Shown here: piece after piece, positions 21,832 to 30,890 of the stretch
How the letters are laid out: each line of letters begins with the position of its first letter
Position numbering within the stretch: position 1 is the stretch's first letter
Assembly (NCBI GenBank): GCA_963720705.1
Contig: CAVRGJ010000005.1
Location: 310,001-374,000 of the forward strand
DNA from: DASWJZ01 sp963720705
GTDB lineage: Bacteria; Pseudomonadota; Alphaproteobacteria; Rhizobiales; Afifellaceae
Direction of reading: 5' to 3'
DNA length: 64,000 nucleotides
Notes under the pieces: generated by a model
Databases searched by the model: none
Told to the model about the DNA's origin: nothing
What the model saw: only the letters and a program-made list of their open reading frames with translations
Position numbers and translations under genes: made by a program

Positions 21832-22690
21832 ATGACGGAACGCGAGCAAATCCTGGACGGCCTGCCGGTTTTCGAGCCGGGCTGGGTGTGGCTCGTCGGC
21901 GCCGGACCGGGCGATCCGGGGCTGATCACGCTGCACGGCCTGAACGCGCTCAGGCAGGCCGACGTGGTGATCTACGACGCGCTCGTCGACAAGCGCGTGC
22001 TCGACCATGCGCGCAAGGACGCGGCGATCGAATATGCGGGGAAGCGCGGCGGCAAGCCGTCCCCAAATCAGCGCGATATCTCGCTTCGGCTTGTGGAACT
22101 CGCGCGAAAGGGAAGACGCGTCTGCCGCTTGAAGGGCGGCGACCCCTTCGTCTTCGGGCGCGGCGGCGAGGAAGCATTGGCGCTGGTCGAGGCCGGCATT
22201 CCATTCCGCGTCGTGCCGGGAATCTCGGCGGGCATCGGCGGGCTCGCCTATGCCGGCATCCCCGTCACGCACCGCGATGTGAATCATGCGGTCACGTTCC
22301 TGACCGGGCACGACCAGAGCGGGCTCACGCCGTCCTCGATCGACTGGGTGGGCGTCGCGCGCGGCGCGCCGGTCATCGTCATGTATATGGCGATGAAACA
22401 TTTGGGGCAGATAGCAGCATCGCTGATTGGCGCCGGCAGGCACGAGAGCGAGCCGGTCGCCATCATATGCGACGCGACGACTAAGACGCAGCGCGTGCTT
22501 GAGACGACGCTCGGCGAACGCAGCCGCGGAGCTTGAAGCGAGCGGGCTTCAGCCGCCGGCGATCGTCGTCGTCGGCGAGGTGGTCCGGATGCGCGCTGGC
22601 CTCGACTGGCTCGGCGCGCTCTCCGGCCGCGTGCTCGTCGCCGATCCGCTCGGACATCGCGACGGGGCCGACAAGACCGGAACCGAATGA
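21832..22690 (+). CDS. cobA: Uroporphyrinogen-III C-methyltransferase CobA (one apparent frameshift)
   Basis: Adds two methyl groups to uroporphyrinogen III to give precorrin-2, the branch point to siroheme and cobalamin. The N-terminal GAGPGDPGLITL, the central CRLKGGDPFVFGRG and VPGISAG are all present. The first frame stops at 22536 (LGERSRGA), but the usual C-terminus (AAAELEASGLQPPAIVVVGEVV and DWLGALSG) continues in another frame and ends at 22690, where it overlaps the cobB ATG as ATGA. One extra or two missing bases near 22513-22520 would restore a single frame. Full length would be about 285 residues. Confidence 0.88.
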
Positions 22691-24059
22691 CGCCCCCGAA
22701 ATCGCCGAGGGGTTTCATCGTCGCGGCAGCGGCGAGCCATTCCGGCAAGACGACGATCGCGCTCGGTTTGATCGCGGCGCTGCGGCAGCGCGGGCTTAGC
22801 GTCGCCGCAGCCAAATGCGGACCGGACTACATCGACCCGAAATTCCTCGAGGCGGCGAGTGGCAAGCCGGTCATCAATCTTGATCCGTGGGCGATGCGGC
22901 CGGACGTGATCCATACACGGCTCGCGCAGCGGGCGGCGGGTGTGGACATCGTGGTGGTCGAGGGCGTCATGGGGCTTTACGACGGCGGCCCGCGCGGCGC
23001 CGGCTCCACCGCCTCGCTTGCGAAGATGACCGGCCTTCCTGTCGTGCTCGTCGTCGGGACGCAGGGCACTGCGCAAAGCGCGGCGGCGGTGGCGGAAGGC
23101 TGCGCGCGCCTTGCCGAAGGCTTTCACGTTGCCGGCGCTATCGCCAATCAGGTCGCGTCGGAGCGCCACGCCGACCTGATCCGCGAGGGATTTTCCCGCA
23201 CCTCCGTGCCGCTGCTTGGGCTGGTGCGGCGCGAGCCGGCCGTAACGCTTCCTTCGCGCCATCTCGGGCTGGTGCAGGCGGAAGAACATGCGGACCTTGC
23301 CGCCAAGATCGCAAAAGCGGGGGAGCTTGTAGAGCAGGGATGCGACGTCGAGCGGATCGTGGAGATCGCGACTCGCTCCTCTCCCCCCTGTGGGAAGGGG
23401 TCTCTCCGCTCCACGTCAGGGAATCGGCACCCCACCCCCAACCCCTCCCCGCAAGGGGGAGGGGAACTTCTCGCGCCCCTCGGCCAGCGCATCGCGGTCG
23501 CGCGCGACGTCGCGTTCGCCTTCGCCTATCCGCATCTTCTCAATGACTGGCGCGATCGGCGGCGCTTCGATCTCCTTCTTCTCGCCGCTTCGCCGACGAA
23601 GGGCCGGCGGCGGACGCCGACGCAGTCTTCCTCCCCGGCGGCTATCCGGAGCTTCACGCCGGAGAGATTGCGGCGGCGGGGAAATTTCGCCTCGCCATGG
23701 AAGCCGCCGCGGCGCGCGGCGCGCTGATCTACGGCGAGTGCGGCGGCTACATGGTCTTGGGCGAGAGCCTGACCGACGCGGACGGCGCCGACCATCCGAT
23801 GCTCGGGCTTCTTTCTCTCAAGACCAGCTTTCTACACAGGCGGATGCATCTCGGTTACCGCCTGCTTACGCCGCTCGGCGATCTGCCGTGGGACGTGCCG
23901 CTCACCGCGCACGAGTTTCATTTCGCGCGGATCGTCAGCGAAGGCGACGGCGATCCGCTCTTCGAGGCGGAAAGCTCCGACGGCGTTGCGCTCGGGCCGA
24001 TCGGTCTTCGGCGTGGCAGAATTATGGGCTCGTTCGCCCACGTCATCGACGCACGGTGA
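22687..24059 (+). CDS. cobB: Cobyrinate a,c-diamide synthase CobB/CbiA (two apparent frameshifts, in-frame repeat)
   Basis: ATP- and glutamine-dependent amidation of carboxylates a and c of the corrin ring. N-terminal P-loop dethiobiotin-synthetase-like domain (SHSGKTTIAL; CGPDYIDPKFLE); C-terminal class I amidotransferase-like domain with the nucleophile in LIYGECGGYMVLGE and the ending FAHVIDAR. Homology passes through three frames: shifts near 23550 (before SISFFSPL) and near 23595 (before ADEGPAADADAVFLPGGYPE). Between the domains about 29 residues (PPCGKG to GGGELL) are encoded by a GC-rich palindromic repeat, in frame. The start overlaps the cobA stop. Confidence 0.85.
23378..23464. repeat. 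GC-rich palindromic repeat, family C, inside cobB
   Basis: Two hairpin-forming blocks, CTCTCCCCCCTGTGGGAAGGGG and CCCCTCCCCGCAAGGGGGAGGGG, separated by a short spacer. The same two-block arrangement occurs between genes at 38953-39057. Here it lies in the cobB linker between the ATPase and amidotransferase domains and keeps the frame open. Confidence 0.75.
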
Positions 24060-24108
24060 AATGGCGTCGCAGGACACTGGAGAGGCGGGGGGTCGCGACA
24101 CCAGACCC

Positions 24109-24235
24109 CCTCATCCTGAGGTGCGATGCCGACACGGTCGGCATCGCCTCGAAGGGGCGAGTATGCGCTGGGGCACCGCTCTACGTGCTTCGAGGCTCCC
24201 CCGGATCAAGTCCGGGGTCGCACCTCAGCATGAGG
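24109..24235. repeat. Palindromic intergenic repeat, family B copy 1
   Basis: 127 bases with terminal inverted repeat CCTCATCCTGAGGTGCGA and CGCACCTCAGCATGAGG, and an inner CGTGCTTCGAGGCTC block. It fills the 210-base space between the convergent ends of cobB and cobM. Other copies are at 44412-44513 and 63020-63148. Nothing else is seen in this gap. Confidence 0.8.
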
Positions 24236-24269
24236 GAGGTGGAGGATGCCGCCGAAGGGGCGATCGACG

Positions 24270-25040
24270 CTAACCGGCCTTTCGCTTCGGCCTGAGCACA
24301 TGCGCATGCTTTGAATCATAGAGCGCGGAGTCGCGGAAATCGGAATCCGCCAGCGCACGGCCGACGAAGACCAGCGCGGTGCGCGTGATCTTCTCCGCGC
24401 GCACTTTGTCGCGAATATTTGACAGCGTGCCATGGATGAATTTCTCGTCGGGCCAGCCGACGCGATAGGCGACGATGACCGGGCAGTCGGCGCCGTAGAA
24501 CGGCGCGAGCTGGCGCTCGACTTCGAGGAGATTGCGCACCGAGAGATGGATCGCCAGCGTCGCGCGGCTTTGCGCGAGCGTTTGAAGCTCCTCGCCCTCC
24601 GGCATCGCCGAGGATTTCATCGCGGTCCGCGTCAGGATCACGGTCTGGCTGACCTCGGGGATCGTCAACTCGCGCCCGAGCGCGGCGGCGGCCGCGGCGA
24701 AGGCGGGCACGCCCGGCGTCACGTCGTAGGAAATGCCGAGCGCCTTCAGCCGCCGGATCTGCTCGGCGATGGCGCCATAGAGCGACGGATCGCCGGAATG
24801 AACGCGCGCCACCTCCTTCCCTTCCACGACGGCGCGTTCCATCTCCGCGATGATCTCGTCGAGCGTCAGCGGTGCCGTGTCGATGACGCGCGCACTCGTA
24901 GGCGCTGCCGCCACGACCTCCGCTGGCACCAGCGAGCCGGCATAGAGGCAGACCGGGCAGCGCTCAATGAGCTTCAGCCCGCGCACGGTGATGAGATCGG
25001 GGGCGCCGGGCCCCGCGCCGATGAAATGCACCTTGGTCAT
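24270..25040 (-). CDS. cobM: Precorrin-4 C11-methyltransferase CobM/CbiF
   Basis: 256 residues of the tetrapyrrole methylase family: VHFIGAGPGAPDLITVRG at the N-terminus, RVHSGDPSLYGA and VTPGVPAFAAAAAALG further on. Methylates C11 of the corrin precursor using SAM. The start overlaps the stop of the cbiG-cobJ gene as ATGA, and it is the last gene of the minus-strand run cbiX-cobH-cobL-cobI-cbiG/cobJ-cobM. Confidence 0.94.
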   Translation of the reverse strand: MTKVHFIGAGPGAPDLITVRGLKLIERCPVCLYAGSLVPAEVVAAAPTSARVIDTAPLTLDEIIAEMERAVVEGKEVARVHSGDPSLYGAIAEQIRRLKALGISYDVTPGVPAFAAAAAALGRELTIPEVSQTVILTRTAMKSSAMPEGEELQTLAQSRATLAIHLSVRNLLEVERQLAPFYGADCPVIVAYRVGWPDEKFIHGTLSNIRDKVRAEKITRTALVFVGRALADSDFRDSALYDSKHAHVLRPKRKAG

Positions 25041-26850
25041 TCGGCTGCGTCCGCGTTGCGTTTCTTCTCGTACCCCCGCGGCGTGTAGGTGAACGTCCGT
25101 CCCGCCGCCTTCACCTGCCGTGTCGTTGACGCGCCGACGAGAACCAGCGTCAGCATGTCGACATCGTCGACCGAAAGCTTAGCGAGCGCGATCGTCGTTA
25201 CGCTCTCGCCCTCACGTCCGAGATTCTTTGCAAGGACGACCGGCGTCTCCGGTGGGCGATGCCTCAAGAGAATCCGTTTTGCCTCGGCGAGCTGCGTGCG
25301 GCGGCGCTGCGAGACCGGATTATAGAAGGCGATCACGAAATCCGCTTCCGCGGCGGCGCGGATGCGCGCCTCGATCGCCTCCCACGGTGTCAGGAGATCG
25401 GACAGCGAGATGGCGCAGAAATCGTGGCCGAGCGGCGCGCCGGCGCGCGCCGCCGCGGCCTGCATCGCCGATACGCCAGGCGCGACGACGATCTCCGCGC
25501 GCCGCGCGCCATCAGGGAGGCGGCCAGCCTCCAAGCATTCGAAGGCAAGCGTCGCCAGCGCGTAGATACCGGCATCGCCGGAGGAGACGAGCGCGACGGA
25601 TCGGCCTTCGCCGGCAAGTGTGAGCGCCTTCTTGACGCGCGCTTCTTCCGCGCCGAGCGCTGATTCGAAGCGTTCCGCATGCGCGATGATCGGCGCTACG
25701 AGATCGAGATAGAGCGCATAGCCGACGACCGCGTCGCTCGCCTCAAGCAGCCGCCGCGCCTCCGGCGTTAGCCAGTCGGCGCTCCCCGGTCCGATTCCGA
25801 CGATCGCGAGTTTTCCGCGTGCACGACCGACCTTCGTCGCATCGATCACATGCGGGGCTTCGGCGATGGCGCAGGTGACGCGCGCGCTCTTCCGCTTGGC
25901 GACGACAAGGGCCGCGTCAGGTCCACCCGCCGTAAGAGCCGCGGCCTCGGCAACGCCATGCGCGCCGACTTCGCGGAACACCGCCTCCGACGGGTTCTTG
26001 AGCCGCGGCGTCTCGGCTTCCAGCGCGGCGGCGGTGAAGAAGCGCGCCGGCACGCCGAATTCTTCGGCGGCTTCGAGCACCGCCGCCTCGTCGGCCTTCA
26101 GATCGATCGACGCGACGAGCGCAACGGACTCTCTTGCCAGCCCGGCAGCGGCAAGCGTTTTTGCAACGAGCTCCATCGCTTCCTGTGGGTCCGCGTCGCG
26201 CTCGCAGCCGATGCCGATGGCGAGACGGCGCGGATGATAGACGAGGCTGAGGCCGGCCGCATTGTCACGCGGCTGGCTACGTAACCTCCCCCTCAAGGGG
26301 GAGGTTAAGGCTGCCGTCGTCGCGATCAGCCGGACCGCACCATCCTCCGCGAACGGAATGCTGCTTTCCGCCAGCCACGGCGCGTCGCCTTCGAGCCGCG
26401 CCGACGCGCCGCGCAAGAAGTGCCGCCATCACGCCCTTCGCGTGTTGCGGGTTCGCCAGCGTCCAGCCTTCCGGCGGCGCGTCGAGCGCGATACCGAAGC
26501 GGTTGTCTCCGGCCGTCGTGATCGCGGCGTGGCCGCCGAGCGCTTCGGCGAGCCTTTTGGCAAGCTCGTTGCCGCCGCGATGCCCGCCGAGCAGCGGCAC
26601 GATCGACGCGCCGTCCTCCGAGACTGCGACGACAGGCGGCTCTTCGCGCTTGTCGGCGAGAAGTGGCGCGAGGATGCGGATCAAAATCCCCGCGGCGCAG
26701 ATTCCGACGATGGGCCGGCCTTCGGCGAAGAGCGCGCGGATTTGCCTTGCACGTGTCGGCGCCCGGCAGAACCTCGCCGCCAATCGCGGCCTGCGCGCGC
26801 TGCGCCGTCGCAAGCCCCGCGTCGGTCAGCGCGATGAACGCCGGCTTCAT
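25037..26850 (-). CDS. cobJ: CbiG-CobJ fusion: cobalt-precorrin-5A hydrolase + precorrin-3B C17-methyltransferase (two apparent frameshifts)
   Basis: The N-terminal part is CbiG (opens the delta-lactone ring): PAFIALTDAGLATAQ, then GRPIVGICAAGILIRILAPLL and SIVPLLGGHRGGNELAK, then the CbiG C-terminal domain (RLAIGIGCERDADPQEAM). The last 245 residues are the methyltransferase CobJ (AIVGIGPGSADWLTPEA; GDAGIYALATLAFE). Homology changes frame near 26745 and near 26415. A 24-base palindromic repeat is read in frame near residue 200. ATG 26850 overlaps the cobI stop as ATGA. CbiG-CobJ fusions are known in alphaproteobacteria. Confidence 0.85.
26283..26306. repeat. Perfect palindrome inside the cbiG domain, family C
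   Basis: A 24-base perfect inverted repeat, AACCTCCCCCT next to its complement AGGGGGAGGTT around a central CA/AG. It is related to the GC-rich repeats at 23378 and 60910. It adds about a dozen residues (around LTSPLRGRLRS) at a spot between the central and C-terminal CbiG domains without changing frame. Confidence 0.75.
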
Positions 26851-27681
26851 GCGCGTGCTTTCGAAACAAGGATCATGGAGAAATACGGCGCGTCATCTGT
26901 ATCGAGATCGATGAGCGGCACCACCCGCTCGTCGCTTCGCGTTGCATGCGCGACAAGGTCGCCGTCTCGGTAAGGCTGAGCCGCGCGAAGCAGCGCTTTC
27001 AGCCGCGGCAAATGCCGGCCGACCTTGAGGATCGCCGCGGCATCGGCGGCCGCGAGCCGCGCTTCGAGCGCATCGTCGGGAAGCGTGGCGGGGAGCACAG
27101 CAAGCACATCGTCGCGGCGCACCAGCGACCGGTTCGCCGCCGCCGCGCAGGCGGTGAGCGATGTGACGCCGGGTATGACGGTCGTGGGAAAGCGCGGTGC
27201 GAGCAGATCGTGCAGATACATGAACGAGCCGTAGAAGAACGGGTCGCCCTCGCAGAGCACCGCGACGTCGCGTCCGGCGTCGAGGTGCGCCGCGATTTCC
27301 TCGGCCGCGCGCGCGTAGGCCTCCATCGGCACGGGCCCGACGCGCATCGGCACGCGGATCGCGATCTCGATGCGCCCGGCGGGAATGAACTCCGCCGCGA
27401 TCTTCCGCGCGCTGCTCTTGTCTGGCGCTTCCCTCTCCGCTGTCATTCTCGGGCGGAGCGGAGCGGAGACCCGAGGACCCAGAGACGGACGGTCTCGTGT
27501 CATCTGGGTCCTCGGCTCTCGCTTCGCTCGGCCGCGGATGACGCTTCTGAGGGTGCAGGTTTGCGCCAGCGGGCGCCGGATAGGCGATCACCGGCGCTTC
27601 GCGCAGGATCCGTACGGCCTTCAGCGTCATCAGCTCCGGGTCGCCCGGCCCGACGCCGATGCCGTAGAGGCGGCCCGTCAT
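26847..27681 (-). CDS. cobI: Precorrin-2 C20-methyltransferase CobI/CbiL (interrupted by a repeat; frame changes)
   Basis: The N-terminus MTGRLYGIGVGPGDPELMTL and VIAYPAPAGAN reads from ATG 27681, which overlaps the cobL stop (ATGA). The rest of the enzyme (KIAAEFIPAGRIEIAIRVPM, LCEGDPFFYGSFMYL, TVIPGVTSLTA) lies in another frame and ends at 26847, overlapping cbiG by ATGA. Between the two parts, at about residue 45, is a 101-base palindromic element (27442-27542). The element plus flanks change the frame by one base. Either an in-frame insertion is accompanied by a sequencing indel, or cobI is inactivated. Confidence 0.8.
27442..27542. repeat. Palindromic repeat, family A copy 2, inside cobI
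   Basis: 101 bases with long inverted arms: left GTCATTCTCGGGCGGAGCGG then GACCCGAGGACCCAG; right CTGGGTCCTCGGCTCTCG then GCCGCGGATGAC. The same family is intergenic at 36845-36926 and, more diverged, at 19748-19844. In this place it splits the N-terminal nucleotide-binding part of CobI from the rest. Confidence 0.85.
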
Positions 27682-28895
27682 TCCGTGCTCCGGGGCTTCA
27701 CCCAGGCCCATTGCGTCACCGGCATCGCCGGCCGCCAGCCGGAGAAGCTTCCGAGCGGCGCGGCGTGGGTGGCCGTCAGGCGCACCAGCTCGCCGCCATA
27801 GGTCGCATAGGCCGCGAGAAGGCCCGCCTCGCTTTCGAGCGTCACCGAATGCGCGACGAGACGCCCGCCGGGTTTCAGTTTTTCAAGTGCGATCTGCATC
27901 GTCGCGTCGGAATTGCCGCCGCCGAAGAAGATCGCGTCGGGCGCTTCGAGGCCGGCGAGGCCCTCAGGCGCGCGCATGTCGCGGATATCGAGATCCGGCA
28001 CGCCGAGCGCCGCCGCGTTCTTCGCGGCAAACGCGCGGCGGTCGGCGCGCGGCTCGAGCGCGATGGCGCGCGCGTCGTCGGCGGCGCGCATCCATTCGAT
28101 GGCGATCGAGCCGCAGCCCGCGCCGATATCCCAGAGCAGCGCGCCGCGATGCGGCATCAGTTTGGCGAGCGCCAGCGCGCGGAACTCGCGCTTGGTCAGC
28201 TTGCCGTCGTGCGCGAAGACATCGTCGGGCAGGCCGGCGACGCGCGGGAACCAGTGCGCGCCTTCGCCCGCGATGCATTCGACGGCGAGCACGTGCAGGT
28301 CGGGCACCTCCGCCGTCCATTCTCTCGCGCGCGCCGCGGTGCGCGATTCCAAATCCCCGCCCATATGCGCGAGCGACGTCAGCCGGCTGTCGCCAAAGCC
28401 GTGCGCGACAAGCTGTGCTGCGATCTCGATTGGCGTGCGGCCGTCATGTGCGAGGAGCAGGAGCCGCGCATTCGGCGCGATGTGGGGGACGAAGCGTTCC
28501 CGCGGGCGTCCATGCACGCTGAGAAGCGTCACCTGTTGGAGCGGCCAGAGCATGCGCGCGGCGGCGAGCGAGAACGAGGATGGATGCGGCACGACCGTCA
28601 CTTCTTCCGGCGACACGCGCCCGGCGATCGTCGCGCCGATGCCGTAAAGCATCGGATCGCCGGTCGCGAGCACAGTGACGCGGCGTCCGCGCATCTGAAG
28701 CACGCGCTCCGTCATTTCCATGAGCGGCGAGGTCCAGACGAGGCGCTCCTGTCCGTTTGCCGCATCGGGCAGCCGGTCGAGATGGCGTTTTGCGCTGACC
28801 AGCACCTCGGCCGATTCGACGAACGCGCGCGCCGCGGGCGACAGGCTCGCCGGCCCGTCCTCGCCGATACCGACGATCGAGAGCCAGGCGCTCAA
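27678..28895 (-). CDS. cobL: Precorrin-6Y C5,15-methyltransferase (decarboxylating) CobL/CbiET
   Basis: 405 residues, a natural fusion. Residues 1-200 are the CbiE-type methylase (LSIVGIGEDGPASLSPAA; VTVLATGDPMLYGIGATI). Residues 205-405 are the CbiT-type SAM methyltransferase with decarboxylation (DIGAGCGSIAIEW; DAIFFGGGNSDA). It methylates C5 and C15 and removes the acetate carboxyl at C12. Overlaps cobH and cobI by four bases each. Reads in one frame throughout. Confidence 0.95.
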   Translation of the reverse strand: MSAWLSIVGIGEDGPASLSPAARAFVESAEVLVSAKRHLDRLPDAANGQERLVWTSPLMEMTERVLQMRGRRVTVLATGDPMLYGIGATIAGRVSPEEVTVVPHPSSFSLAAARMLWPLQQVTLLSVHGRPRERFVPHIAPNARLLLLAHDGRTPIEIAAQLVAHGFGDSRLTSLAHMGGDLESRTAARAREWTAEVPDLHVLAVECIAGEGAHWFPRVAGLPDDVFAHDGKLTKREFRALALAKLMPHRGALLWDIGAGCGSIAIEWMRAADDARAIALEPRADRRAFAAKNAAALGVPDLDIRDMRAPEGLAGLEAPDAIFFGGGNSDATMQIALEKLKPGGRLVAHSVTLESEAGLLAAYATYGGELVRLTATHAAPLGSFSGWRPAMPVTQWAWVKPRSTE

Positions 28896-29527
28896 ACCGC
28901 GCCGCCGAGGATGATGGCGTTCAGCGCCGCTGCGGCAATGGCGCTGCCGCCGCGCCGGCCGTGGAGCGTGATGTAGGGGAGGCCGAGGCGGTTCTCCGCC
29001 AGCGCGCGCTTCGATTCCACGGCGCCGACGAAGCCGACCGGAAAGCCGAGCACGGCTGCCGGTCGCGCCGCGCCGTCGGCGACGAGCTCCAGGAGCCGGA
29101 AGAGCGCGGTCGGCGCATTGCCGATCACGACAACGGCGCCGTGGTGATGGCGGGCAAGAAGCTCCATGCCGGCGGCAGAACGCGTCTGACCGGAGCGGCG
29201 CGCAAGCTCCGCCGCTTCGAGCTGCTCCGTCGCCGCGTGGACCGGATGCGCGGCGGAGTGGGCGCGCGCCGAGATGCCGGCCGCCACCATGCCGACGTCG
29301 CAGAGGATCGGAGCGCCGGCCGCGAGCGCCTCGCGCGCGACGGCGACGACGCCTTGCGAATAGGCGAGGTCGCCGACGACATCCGGCATGCCTGAGGCAT
29401 GCACGACGCGCGCTACGACGGGCGCGATTTCTTCGGGCAGTACCGCGAGATCGACCTCCGCCGCGATGATCTCGAAGGAGCGGCGCGTGATCTCCGCCGG
29501 GTCGCGGATGTAGTCGAGCTTGGTCAT
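28892..29527 (-). CDS. cobH: Precorrin-8X methylmutase CobH/CbiC
   Basis: 211 residues. Moves the methyl group from C11 to C12, giving hydrogenobyrinate or cobyrinate. The active-site histidine lies in VVHASGMPDVVGDLAYSQ, and the conserved CDVGMVAAGI and GFPVGFVGAVESK segments are present. Overlaps the cbiX stop and the cobL start by ATGA. Confidence 0.95.
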   Translation of the reverse strand: MTKLDYIRDPAEITRRSFEIIAAEVDLAVLPEEIAPVVARVVHASGMPDVVGDLAYSQGVVAVAREALAAGAPILCDVGMVAAGISARAHSAAHPVHAATEQLEAAELARRSGQTRSAAGMELLARHHHGAVVVIGNAPTALFRLLELVADGAARPAAVLGFPVGFVGAVESKRALAENRLGLPYITLHGRRGGSAIAAAALNAIILGGAV

Positions 29528-30563
29528 TTCCGCTTCAGCGAGCGCGGCCCGAGCGGATGGTCGGCGTGCGGATAGGGATGATGGTGGTGGTCGTGATCGT
29601 GGGGATGATCGTGATCATGATGACGGTGATCGTGCGTGTGGTCGTGCGAATGCGCCGGCTTGTAATGGAGCACGTTGGAGGGGGCGCGCCCAGAATCCCC
29701 TCGACATGGTGGTGGTGGCTCTCCTGCGGCAAGCCGACCTCCGCCTCGAAGCCGAGAATCTGTTCGCGGTATTTGCAGAGCGCGCAGTTCATCAGGTTCT
29801 GGCCGTTCAGAATCTCGCTCACCCGGTCGACGAAAGTCTCGATCACCAGCGGATGGTCGTTGAGATATGGCGCCTTGATGAAGGCGATCTCGGGATGGCG
29901 CTTTGCCACCGCATCGGTTGCGGCGTAGATGCGCTCGACCAGGATGCCGGTGAACAGGAAATACGGGAAGACGACGATGCGGCGGAAGCCGAGCCGCGCG
30001 GCTTTTTCGAGCGCCGGCTCGACCAGCGGGAAGGTCACGCCGGAATAGGCGGTCTCCGCCCAGCCGAAGCCGAGCCCTTCCCAAAGCATGCGCGTCACTT
30101 TGGCGACGTTGGAGTTGGCGTCGGGGTCGGAGGCGCCGCGCCCGACCACGACAAGCAGCGTGTCGTGGAGCGCGATGTCGTCGCCGGCCAGATCGAGCGC
30201 CTCGCGGATGCGCGCGCCGGCGGCGCGGATCATGCGCGCGTCGAGCCCAAGCTCGCGCCCGTATTCGATCGTGAGGCCCTGATGGCCCGCCTGATACGTG
30301 TTCAGAACGGAGGGGATGTCGTTCTTTGCGTGGCCGGCGGCGAAAAGCATGCCGGGGATGGCGAGGATGCGGTTGGCGCCGGCTTCAATGAGCCGGTCGA
30401 GCCCCTCGCGGATCACGGGCCGCGCGAATTCCAGATAGCCGTGCGCGACCGGCCAATCGGGAAAGCGCGGCCGAAGCCGGGCGGCAAGCGCCGCGAATTC
30501 CCGGATAGCAGCTTCGTCGCGGCTGCCGTGGCCGCAGAGCATGAGCCCGAGCTTTTCGGTCAT
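29524..30563 (-). CDS. cbiX: Sirohydrochlorin cobaltochelatase CbiX with histidine-rich tail (one apparent frameshift)
   Basis: Inserts Co2+ into sirohydrochlorin/precorrin-2. Two CbiX half-domains: N-terminal LMLCGHGSRDEAA with the metal-binding histidine, and VVGRGASDPDANSNVAK with VVFPYFLFTGILVERI in the second half. A CALCKYREQ motif follows, as in long CbiX proteins. After ESHHHHVEGIL the frame changes near 29695, and the tail becomes strongly histidine/aspartate-rich (HSHDHTHDHRHHDHDHPHDH and HHHHPYPHADHPLG), ending at 29524 with an ATGA overlap to cobH. The original frame would instead give a threonine/isoleucine-rich tail, clearly an out-of-frame reading. First gene of its operon. Confidence 0.88.
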
Positions 30564-30890
30564 GCGCGGCGCGATGTTTGGGCGGACGAAACGGGCAAAG
30601 AGCGAAGCACCGGGCGAACCTCCGTTTCAATGCGCGAGGTTCGCCGACGGCGAATGCCGTGCGGCTCTCTAAAGACGGCCCCGTTTGGACCCCCGATATG
30701 GGTCGGTCGTGAGCGGGATCGTTTCAGCCCCTCGCGAGGGACAACCATCCGGCCGCGAAGCTAGTCTCCGCTCCGAAGACGGTCAACGCGCCGGCGCGAC
30801 GGGTCCTGTCCTGAAGCCGCCCTTCTTTCCGCTTCAGGGTGGCGCGGCGTCGACACCTCGTGATAGCGCGGAAGCCAAAAGGGGAGGAGC
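30564..30890. other. Divergent intergenic region between cbiX and the Hyi-like gene
   Basis: 327 bases, the promoter region for the six-gene cobalamin run (leftward) and for the Hyi-like gene (rightward). A perfect 12-base palindrome CCCTCGCGAGGG lies near 30730 with flanking GTTTCAG. I looked for a cobalamin riboswitch: a weak B12-box-like stretch (GGAGCGGAGACTAGC on the minus strand) is present, but the other conserved blocks are not, so I do not call one. A 62-codon arginine-rich frame on the minus strand (30748 to 30560) looks like chance. Confidence 0.5.

Noticed and set aside
30715..30745. GTTTCAG...CCCTCGCGAGGG resembling a CRISPR repeat half
   Set aside because: Single copy; no regular spacing of further copies and no cas genes in the window.
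30560..30748. 62-codon minus-strand frame ending in ATGA overlap with cbiX
   Set aside because: Arginine-rich, no recognisable motif, and the overlap with ATG arises easily by chance.
30564..30890. Cobalamin riboswitch
   Set aside because: Only a weak B12-box-like stretch was found; the other conserved blocks, such as GCTGCCCCCGCAACTG, are absent.
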